Assembly: GCA_024691105.1 (NCBI GenBank)
Contig: JAILNY010000037.1
Coordinates: forward strand, 1-5,089
Length of the DNA stretch: 5,089 nucleotides
Direction of reading: 5' to 3'
Origin: Treponema sp.
Lineage (GTDB): Bacteria > Spirochaetota > Spirochaetia > Treponematales > Treponemataceae
The position numbers and the translations under genes were made by a program. Every line of letters begins with the position of its first letter. Within the stretch, counting starts at the first letter, position 1. The notes under the pieces are model-generated. The model was not told the DNA's origin. It did no database searches and saw nothing but the letters and a program-made list of their open reading frames with translations. Of the stretch, positions 1 to 5,089 are shown piece by piece.

Positions 1-600
1 CAATTTCTTGATATTCAATTCATTTTCTTTTACTGCAGTCTGCCAGGTGATTACGCCGCTTTCGTAAGATGCCATTGTGGCTCTCATATTCTGAATCATT
101 GCTACGTTAAAGCTGAACGAAATAGAAAGGTTTCCCATTGCGGTCCAGTGCATTGATTCTGTTTCTGAGACAGGATTCATGTTGGCAGCGGCCGTCGCAA
201 ATGCCGGGTTGAACGAACCAAGCGCGCCATACAACGCTTTATTTGCCTCAATCGTTGAGTTAGCCGACTTTATTGATGACGACACATCATTTGCTCTTGC
301 CAATGCTCCTGTAAGCTGAACTGTCGGTAAAAAAGTATTCCATGCAGTATTCTTTTTCCACTTTGCAAGCTCAAGATCTATCTGTGCAGTCTTAAGACTA
401 AAGCTGTGTTCTGCAGAATAGGCAACTGCCTCATCAACTGTAAGAACCACAACCGGCTCTTTTTTCTCTTCTGCAGTTTCCTGTGCAGGCTGCTGTGCAA
501 CCGCTTCTGCTTCCTGCGAAAAAACCGAAACTGTCATAAAAAGACATGCAGCAAACAAAACAGTCTTTTTACATAATTGTTTTAACTTAAAAATTTTCAT
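1..600 (-). CDS. TolC-family outer membrane efflux protein, N-terminal 200 residues (3' end outside window)
   Basis: This is the start of an exported protein that I read as a TolC/outer-membrane efflux family member, the outer-membrane channel of a tripartite exporter. It opens with a basic stretch and a hydrophobic core (about residues 12-27), with likely signal peptidase cleavage near VFS|QE (28/29). A low-complexity Glu/Ala/Gln linker follows (29-48). Residues 52-105 look like the first TolC helix and the turn into a beta strand: LTVDEAVAYSAEHSFSLKTA, then the typical xxLPTVQLTG pattern. Residues 157-168 (LSISFSFNVAMI) resemble the second outer-membrane strand. The start is well supported: GAGGAG ends 3 nt before ATG. 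It begins 18 bp after the stop of the double TetR gene and in the same frame, so it is almost surely in that operon and under its control. Partner membrane-fusion and pump genes would be expected beyond position 1. The family call is firm; the substrate is unknown. Confidence 0.85.
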   Translation of the reverse strand, partial: MKIFKLKQLCKKTVLFAACLFMTVSVFSQEAEAVAQQPAQETAEEKKEPVVVLTVDEAVAYSAEHSFSLKTAQIDLELAKWKKNTAWNTFLPTVQLTGALARANDVSSSIKSANSTIEANKALYGALGSFNPAFATAAANMNPVSETESMHWTAMGNLSISFSFNVAMIQNMRATMASYESGVITWQTAVKENELNIKKL

Positions 601-618
601 ACACTCCTCAATTTTTTT

Positions 619-1842
619 TTATATTGTTATTCCAATTCCGCCCTCAATTAAGTTAAACAATTCGTTAACGTAATCAAGATCAGCTGTAATTTGTTCAAAG
701 CGATTTTCATCAAAATAAATTCTTAAGGAACCAATAACAGAAGAAGCCCATCCGACAAGCACCCGGGAGTTTATCCCAATTTCTTTTTCTATCTCTTTTT
801 TAAACACTTCAAAGAGCTGTTCTGTTACCTGAGAATGCTCTTCTATTGATTTTCGTTCAAATTTAAAACCCTTTTGCGATGACCAGTAATGAATCATAAT
901 TACAAACGGACGCTTTTCAAGATAATTTTTTTCTGTCCGCAAAATCACATAAACAATTTCATCAAGCGATTTTGCCTTTTTTGTATTTTCATTAATCATC
1001 TTCATCGCACAGATAATTTCCTGCGAAAGCATCTTCATTATAAAATCTTCTTTATTATTAAAGAACGCATACAGGCTGCTCTTAGAAAGATTCAGTTTTT
1101 CAGTTATCTTTTCTACGGTAATGCCCTCTATTCCATTTTCGGCAAAAACCTCGGCAAACACCTTAAAAAAGCGTGAATCTTCGTTTTCAAAATCCCTGCT
1201 GATTTCGCAAATCTCATCCAGCTCTTTTTTTCGTTTTTCTTCAAGCTGAATTTTTCCATTACGAATTCCGTTCCACAAAAGCTTTGTCACTTTATCCGTA
1301 AATTCCTTTTCAGAGGGAACTTTTTCACCAGCATCCTTTAAACAGCGATATCGCATTATAAAAAAGACAATTCCCTGCACACAAAAATACGCCCTGAAAA
1401 ATCTCAGCGGAGAACGTGCTGTCTTATAACTTTCAGAAAATTTAACACCGCGTGCAGAAAACGCATCCAGCAAAAAAAGGCCCGTCGCCTGACTGCTATT
1501 TTTTATCAAAAAGAAAAAGTCCAGATAACCTCGATTTTCAAGAAAAAACTTGCACACCTCGTCTATAATTTCCCGGAACTCTTCAAACGTACACTTTCTG
1601 TAAGGCTCGGCCGAAAAGAAATAATCCTTTTCTCTAAATGGAGCGGCTATTTTATCAAGCATTACGTTTTCCATCTCGGCCAAAAGAGAGTCTTTGTTTT
1701 TAAAATGCCTGAAGATTGCGGTCTTAGAAATTCCTACCCTTGCAGCAATCTTAGAAAGAGAGAACATTGAATTTTTTTCTTCATCACACAGGCAAAAAGC
1801 TTCGTCGATAATCTTTTGCCGCGTATTATGCTTAACACACAT
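619..1842 (-). CDS. Double TetR-family transcriptional regulator (two tandem TetR units in one 407-residue chain)
   Basis: TetR proteins are normally 180-220 residues, with one N-terminal helix-turn-helix and a ligand-binding dimerisation domain. This protein is twice that length and contains two such units. Unit 1 has its HTH at residues 7-54 (KIAARVGISKTAIFRHFKNK), followed by a helical domain to about 205. A charged linker (about 197-220) leads to unit 2, with its HTH at 222-270 (KITEKLNLSKSSLYAFFNNK) and a second helical domain to 407. Both HTHs keep the family's aromatic/Lys signature after the recognition helix, so both look functional. No stop or frameshift interrupts the join, so this is a true fusion or duplication. 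The two halves have diverged strongly. A 36-bp palindrome overlaps the promoter and start codon, which indicates autorepression. The TolC-family gene follows after 18 bp, so the regulator probably controls efflux in response to a small molecule. The start is set by the HTH position and by an in-frame stop seven codons upstream (TGA). There is no strong Shine-Dalgarno, only a GGTAA-like stretch. The specific ligand is unknown. Confidence 0.93.
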   Translation of the reverse strand: MCVKHNTRQKIIDEAFCLCDEEKNSMFSLSKIAARVGISKTAIFRHFKNKDSLLAEMENVMLDKIAAPFREKDYFFSAEPYRKCTFEEFREIIDEVCKFFLENRGYLDFFFLIKNSSQATGLFLLDAFSARGVKFSESYKTARSPLRFFRAYFCVQGIVFFIMRYRCLKDAGEKVPSEKEFTDKVTKLLWNGIRNGKIQLEEKRKKELDEICEISRDFENEDSRFFKVFAEVFAENGIEGITVEKITEKLNLSKSSLYAFFNNKEDFIMKMLSQEIICAMKMINENTKKAKSLDEIVYVILRTEKNYLEKRPFVIMIHYWSSQKGFKFERKSIEEHSQVTEQLFEVFKKEIEKEIGINSRVLVGWASSVIGSLRIYFDENRFEQITADLDYVNELFNLIEGGIGITI

Positions 1843-1876
1843 ATTCTTGTTACCGAATGTTCAGTAACAAGAATAT
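1841..1876. promoter_or_regulatory. 36-bp palindromic operator, probable binding site of the double TetR regulator
   Basis: The arms ATATTCTTGTTAC (1841-1853) and GTAACAAGAATAT (1864-1876) are perfect 13-bp reverse complements. The 10-bp centre CGAATGTTCA adds a symmetric GAA/TTC, so 32 of 36 positions are symmetric. The core GTTACCGAATGTTCAGTAAC resembles typical TetR-family operators in size and in its GAA..TTC centre. The right arm contains most of the -10 box of the tetR promoter, and the left arm reaches into the tetR ATG. Bound protein would block RNA polymerase. Symmetry and position are seen directly; the binding protein is inferred. Confidence 0.85.
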
Positions 1877-1900
1877 AATAATATTTTTCTATAAGGTCAA
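1872..1900 (-). promoter_or_regulatory. Sigma70-type promoter of the tetR-tolC operon
   Basis: On the minus strand, TTGACC (1895-1900) is followed by a 17-bp spacer and TATATT (1872-1877). The boxes match the TTGACA/TATAAT consensus at five of six positions each, with ideal spacing. The -35 box begins 41 bp after the ankyrin gene ends. Transcription should start near 1865, giving a leader of only about 22 nt. The -10 box lies inside the palindromic operator, which fits repression by steric exclusion. Confidence 0.75.
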
Positions 1901-1940
1901 CAGTTTTTAAAGAATTTCGAGTTTATTCAAAAAATCAACC

Positions 1941-3902
1941 TTATTCGCAGTAACAGAATTGAGTAAAAAACAGCACATAATTGTATATTCTGTTTCGAAT
2001 TTCATAATTCATATTGAGCTTAGAAAAATTCATATAAATATGCATTATATAAAGTTTGTTTGTCTCTTTTTTGTACATTACAGTAACAAAATCTCCAGCC
2101 ACAATTTCCGGAATAAACTGATCCGACCCGATACCGTAACCGACATAGTAATTATCAACTCCACAAGTTTCTAGAACTTCACCTTTTGAAAGTTCCCAAA
2201 AATGCCAGTCATCTCCGTAGTGCTCTGCAAACTGCATAATACCGGACGCCTTTATGACTTCTTCTTTGCCCTTAATCTCGCCAACATTTTCAATTTCTTC
2301 AAAGCTTATATAAATTGAATTTGTATCGCCGCCAGCGAAAAAATATTTTCGGGCATTAACAGCTTCACCCTCTTTAGGATCTAACTGAAGAACAGACCAG
2401 TCTGCATTAAAAAACAACGTTCCAAACTCATCGTTAAACGGCTTAATCTCTGTAATATCATAAAGTGTAATATTTTCGTCATACTCTGCATCATTCTGCA
2501 AAAGTGAACCGTATACAAAAATACTTCTTTCATGGCCCTCGCCGCCGATTTTTTTCTCAGTTGAATTTATTTTTTTAAGCAGAGCCTTTTCAAACGACCG
2601 ATTTTTAAGTCCGTGCTTTTCAATATGTTCAGCAATCTGCTTTTGAATTTTCGGATTATTCGTGTTTCTAAAAAAGGTCTCAAAATACATCGAAAGAAAC
2701 TCATCCCTTCCGACCATCTCTTCATACAACGACGCTAACATGCCGTCATCAATTTCTAGCTCATCGTTTTCATAATTTTTTAATTGCTGCCAGGTCCAGA
2801 TAAAAGACCTGAGCTCATCAGTTCCAAGAACGTAAAAACTGTCAGTAAAATCAGATCTCGTAAACACATCCTGAGCCGCATCATCTTCTGACGTTTCATC
2901 AGAACCAGAATTTTTCTTTGCGGCTATTTCTTCATCTGACAAAAGTCTCATTGTAATCAGATGACTTATATCCTTAACCTGATAGTCAATAAATTGAAAA
3001 ACACCGTCCGGAGAAAAAGTTTCTATGCCATCATTTTTTGAAGGCTTTTTTGAAAAATTCATTCCCGCAACAATTACCCACTGATTAGGTGCAACAGGAT
3101 TGTTTCCAGTCTGTGCAATAACAACATAAGATTCTTCAGCGTTTTTTATTTCAACCAGCTTCTTTAAAATAACATCACTTTCTGTGTAGTTATTAATTTC
3201 TGCTTCAGATTTCATCAATTTAATTACGTCATGTACTTTCTGCTCTCTGAACGTTGCCTGATACTGACCATTCACTTCTGAAAAATCAAAAGCATCCTCG
3301 GTGTTCATCATGCTCATTGTGACCCGAGGAAACAAAGTCTTTATAGAATTATAAAAGCAGAAAAAAACATTTCCAAAATTCCCCATAGTCGTTGGACTAT
3401 ATTTAAACTCTATAGCGCCATGTTCACGCAAAAGTTTTCTAGTCTTTTCTGCTCGTTCAAAAGCCTTAGAATCAATCTTTTGTTCTGAATAATATTTAAA
3501 AGTGCTGAACTGAGTCGCTTCAATTGGAGTCAATCCTGTTATAGAATTCTTTCTATTTACATCAATCTTGTAATTTAATAAAACCTCAAGCTTTTCATAG
3601 GAACACGAATAAGCAAGAATATAAACAAGCGAAACATTATTTTCTACAGGAACATCAAAATCAAATCCCTTTGAATCCAACAGTGTGCAGGCTTTCTTAA
3701 AGTCAGCAGGATTAAAATACGCAAGCGCAATCTGAACATTCATGCCCGCTTCATTTTTTTCAGAAAGCGAGCTTCCTTTTTTTACAAGCTTTTCAAAAGT
3801 CTTGTAATCCTGATTCTTTGCCGCATCAATCAACGGCGTCGCAAATAAAGCGCCGACTGCACAAACAAGCACCATTAAAAATGCAAAGAATGTTTTTTTC
3901 AT
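1941..3902 (-). CDS. Exported ankyrin-repeat protein of unknown function, 653 residues
   Basis: Residues 1-21 form a signal peptide (two Lys, then FFAFLMVLVCAVGALFA) with likely cleavage around 18-21. There is no credible lipobox at Cys14, so I expect a periplasmic or secreted protein rather than a lipoprotein. Residues 22-165 hold about four degenerate ankyrin repeats: PLIDAAKNQDYKTFEKLVKK, then blocks starting near 55, 90 and 124 (GLTPIEA), ending with RKLLREHGAIE. Residues 170-320 form a mixed alpha/beta region I do not recognise. An acidic low-complexity linker (329-345) follows, then a helical stretch (350-450) and a probable beta-rich domain (455-618). The last ~35 residues are Asn/Tyr-rich and look unlike the rest. 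The start is supported by AGAGG 8 nt before the ATG. It lies 11 bp after the double PH-like membrane protein gene, so the two are co-transcribed and probably act together at the envelope. Ankyrin repeats suggest protein-protein binding; no enzyme motif is visible. Confidence 0.85.
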   Translation of the reverse strand: MKKTFFAFLMVLVCAVGALFATPLIDAAKNQDYKTFEKLVKKGSSLSEKNEAGMNVQIALAYFNPADFKKACTLLDSKGFDFDVPVENNVSLVYILAYSCSYEKLEVLLNYKIDVNRKNSITGLTPIEATQFSTFKYYSEQKIDSKAFERAEKTRKLLREHGAIEFKYSPTTMGNFGNVFFCFYNSIKTLFPRVTMSMMNTEDAFDFSEVNGQYQATFREQKVHDVIKLMKSEAEINNYTESDVILKKLVEIKNAEESYVVIAQTGNNPVAPNQWVIVAGMNFSKKPSKNDGIETFSPDGVFQFIDYQVKDISHLITMRLLSDEEIAAKKNSGSDETSEDDAAQDVFTRSDFTDSFYVLGTDELRSFIWTWQQLKNYENDELEIDDGMLASLYEEMVGRDEFLSMYFETFFRNTNNPKIQKQIAEHIEKHGLKNRSFEKALLKKINSTEKKIGGEGHERSIFVYGSLLQNDAEYDENITLYDITEIKPFNDEFGTLFFNADWSVLQLDPKEGEAVNARKYFFAGGDTNSIYISFEEIENVGEIKGKEEVIKASGIMQFAEHYGDDWHFWELSKGEVLETCGVDNYYVGYGIGSDQFIPEIVAGDFVTVMYKKETNKLYIMHIYMNFSKLNMNYEIRNRIYNYVLFFTQFCYCE

Positions 3903-3913
3903 TCTATTTTCCT

Positions 3914-4837
3914 CTACTTTTCCTCTTTTGTTTCGCAGACCTTTATCGTCTTTTGAGCAAAATATGTCTCATAAAAAAGATCATTTAAAATATATTTACC
4001 CGGAAGAATAAGCTCCCCGTCCTTAGTTTTTAATTTTATATCCATCCTAAGCCCTTTTCTAATAACTTTTTCACCATCTTCAACGTCAGAAAACGGGATG
4101 AACTTTTCTACGGTATGAATTCCATCTTTATCGATATATTCATTTTTTGCCGCATACCTTGCTTTTTTAGTATGAGTTTTAATGAATACAACCAGACCAT
4201 AAATTACTAAAACGCCTACTAATAATACGAATGTCATAAAGTATAAGTATTCTTTTTCTTGGAACATCTCCAAAATAACAAAGTAAAAACCAGCTGCTAA
4301 AAAAAGTAAACCAAAAATCCTAAATACCAAAAATTTACGGTAATAATCGATATATTTTTTATGATAATAGCGTTTTGAATTTTCTATCTCGGGAAGTCGC
4401 CTGTTAAATGCCTCTAAATATTTTTTTTCAAAAAAATATTTAAAAAACTCATTACCATCATAATATGGGAAAATAACAAGTTTACTTCCAAAATAAAAAA
4501 AATAATCAATTGTTGCTTCTAAGCCAGGCTGATAATAGATTGCTTCTAACTTGTTCAGATTATATGAAATTGTTTTTGTAAACTTTTTTATAATTAAATA
4601 ATTATTTTCAATTTTAAATTTGTTCAGAATATTTCCTTCCTGCTTAATAAACATAAACACAAGTGGAATGAACATAAGTCCAATACACATTGACCCTAAA
4701 CTCATATTTGAACATTTACCTTTCCAGATTTCAACTAATCCAAAACATAACAAACACACACCCAGAATTACAAATACTAAAAACATAAAAATAAATTTAG
4801 CCTTTTGCTTTGTTGTATAACCTGTAAAATCAGTCAT
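3914..4837 (-). CDS. Inner-membrane protein with duplicated two-helix plus PH-like unit, 307 residues, unknown function
   Basis: There are four strong membrane segments, at about residues 14-36, 45-64, 168-190 and 197-219, arranged as two hairpins. Each hairpin is followed by a soluble, strand-rich region (about 72-145 and 228-298). The two soluble regions look like copies. Both begin with a strand pair around a Lys/Thr turn (NYLIIKKFTKTISYNLNKLE and EYIDKDGIHTVEKFIPFSDVE). Both continue with a hydrophobic strand and end in an aromatic helix (KLVIFPYYDGNEFFKYFFE and ELILPGKYILNDLFYETYFA). A membrane hairpin followed by a PH-like barrel is the layout of bacterial bPH2/YcxB-like proteins, so I infer that fold twice over; I cannot confirm it without a profile search. 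The soluble parts are probably cytoplasmic. AAGGA lies 4 nt before the ATG. The ankyrin protein gene follows after 11 bp. The gene is extremely AT-rich compared with the peptidase gene upstream. Confidence 0.8.
   Translation of the reverse strand: MTDFTGYTTKQKAKFIFMFLVFVILGVCLLCFGLVEIWKGKCSNMSLGSMCIGLMFIPLVFMFIKQEGNILNKFKIENNYLIIKKFTKTISYNLNKLEAIYYQPGLEATIDYFFYFGSKLVIFPYYDGNEFFKYFFEKKYLEAFNRRLPEIENSKRYYHKKYIDYYRKFLVFRIFGLLFLAAGFYFVILEMFQEKEYLYFMTFVLLVGVLVIYGLVVFIKTHTKKARYAAKNEYIDKDGIHTVEKFIPFSDVEDGEKVIRKGLRMDIKLKTKDGELILPGKYILNDLFYETYFAQKTIKVCETKEEK
4415..4442. repeat. Perfect A/T-only inverted repeat inside the PH-like membrane protein gene
   Basis: The arms TAAATATTTTTTT (4415-4427) and AAAAAAATATTTA (4430-4442) are exact 13-bp reverse complements around a 2-bp centre. 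They encode roughly FKYFFEKKYL. No GC pairs are present and no terminator-like U-run context follows, so this is probably a by-product of AT-rich coding. A hairpin or cruciform is possible. Confidence 0.6.
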
Positions 4838-4848
4838 AAATTCCTTAC

Positions 4849-4863
4849 CACAAACCCTTTGTG
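4849..4863 (-). other. Small stem-loop in the leader of the PH-like membrane protein gene
   Basis: CACAAA and TTTGTG form a 6-bp perfect stem around GGG on the minus strand, ending just before the Shine-Dalgarno (AAGGA) of the gene starting at 4837. No U-tract follows, so it is not an intrinsic terminator. It could modulate translation or message stability, or be chance. Confidence 0.3.
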
Positions 4864-4875
4864 CCTCAATCCGAT

Positions 4876-4904
4876 TCTATATACCTCTACTCTTCCTTAT
4901 TCAA
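4876..4904 (-). promoter_or_regulatory. Candidate promoter for the PH-like/ankyrin gene pair
   Basis: TTGAAT (4899-4904) and TATAGA (4876-4881) on the minus strand are separated by 17 bp. Each matches the sigma70 consensus at four of six positions. It overlaps the end of the upstream peptidase gene and would give a leader of about 32 nt. In AT-rich DNA such matches are common, so this is tentative; read-through from the peptidase gene is an equal alternative. Confidence 0.3.
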
Positions 4905-5089
4905 AACCAATTCCGGATGATATTCAAAATGCATATTATCCCACACGGCCCAGTAACCGCCCCAGATAAAGCCCTCATCCTCAAAAATATCGATTACCTC
5001 TTTTGGCGGCATCCATCTCTTCTTTACCGGAATCAGCATCCAGTCCTTGTTGCCGTTGTTCTTTTCAAAGCCCCAGTAGACAATCTTTT
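4887..5089 (-). CDS. M15-family peptidoglycan peptidase, C-terminal 66 residues (5' end outside window)
   Basis: The open frame entering from the right edge ends at TAG (4887-4889). The key stretch is WGGYWAVWDNMHFEY at fragment residues 42-56. This matches the C-terminal signature of M15 metallopeptidases, a family including D-Ala-D-Ala carboxypeptidases and L-Ala-D-Glu endopeptidases that cleave peptidoglycan stem peptides. In that family an (E/D)xxH motif supplies the general base and the last zinc ligand; here these would be Asp50 and His53 of the fragment, followed by Phe-Glu. The first two zinc ligands would lie upstream, outside the window, so activity cannot be judged. Its GC content is clearly higher than the next gene's (about 44% in hand-counted lines versus roughly 8-33%). 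The next gene starts 49 bp downstream on the same strand. Family confidence is good; exact specificity is unknown. Confidence 0.75.
   Translation of the reverse strand, partial: KIVYWGFEKNNGNKDWMLIPVKKRWMPPKEVIDIFEDEGFIWGGYWAVWDNMHFEYHPELVLNKEE

Noticed and set aside
889..1176. Plus-strand open frame of 95 codons opposite the regulator gene, and similar short ones at 1959-2174 and 4620-4820
   Set aside because: They lie antisense within well-supported genes, have biased low-complexity composition and lack a credible ribosome site or context.
1841..1876. The palindrome as an RNA hairpin or attenuator
   Set aside because: The promoter spacing places the transcription start inside the palindrome, so the RNA would contain only one arm; a DNA operator explains it better.
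1901..1940. Possible terminator between the ankyrin gene and the tetR promoter
   Set aside because: There is a T6 run on the minus strand but no GC-containing stem before it; the only pairing is a 4-bp GAAT/ATTC with a long loop.
1950..1959. GTAACAGAAT, similar to one arm of the tetR operator, with another like it (GTAACAAAAT) at 2083-2092
   Set aside because: Both are single, imperfect half-sites without a matching second arm and lie inside the coding 3' end of the ankyrin gene; in AT-rich DNA chance is likely.
3840..3902. Lipoprotein reading of the ankyrin protein, using Cys14 as the lipidated residue
   Set aside because: The residue before Cys is Val and the Cys lies in the middle of the hydrophobic core; a normal signal peptidase site near residues 18-21 fits better.
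1..5089. Search for CRISPR arrays, tRNA genes, insertion sequence ends and toxin-antitoxin pairs
   Set aside because: No direct-repeat array, cloverleaf, transposase-like protein or small overlapping gene pair was visible on either strand.

Overview
The window looks like a piece of an AT-rich spirochaete chromosome, most likely a Treponema. This rests on style (A/T-rich codon choice, Phe/Lys/Glu-rich proteins, a TolC-family efflux protein of a type common in that genus), not on a marker gene, so the genus is a moderate-confidence inference. All five genes lie on the minus strand. They are described here in the direction of transcription, from high to low coordinates.

Region 1 (5089 to about 3914) begins with the last 66 codons of an M15-type peptidoglycan peptidase. 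After 49 bp comes a 307-residue inner-membrane protein made of two copies of a unit of two membrane helices plus a PH-like soluble domain. Eleven bp further on is a 653-residue exported protein with degenerate ankyrin repeats at its N-terminus and no domain I can name in the rest (3902 to 1941). The membrane protein and the ankyrin protein are clearly a co-transcribed pair. They may share a message with the peptidase or use a weak candidate promoter at 4876-4904. The pair is visibly more AT-rich than the peptidase and tolC-like genes on either side.

Region 2 (1900 to 1) is an autoregulated efflux operon. A good sigma70-type promoter (TTGACC, 17 bp, TATATT) lies just after the ankyrin gene. 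Its -10 box and presumed start point are embedded in a 36-bp near-perfect palindrome (13-bp perfect arms) that runs into the start codon of the first gene. That gene encodes a 407-residue regulator containing two complete TetR-type units in one chain. Eighteen bp after it starts a TolC-family outer-membrane efflux gene, which runs off the window. The simplest reading is that the double TetR protein represses itself and an export system (TolC, presumably followed by further pump components outside the window), and that a ligand relieves this.

The most notable item is the combination of a single-chain, two-headed TetR regulator with a long palindromic operator at its own promoter. The ankyrin/PH-like membrane pair is the main uncharacterised content. 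I found no RNA genes, CRISPR arrays, insertion sequences or convincing terminators.
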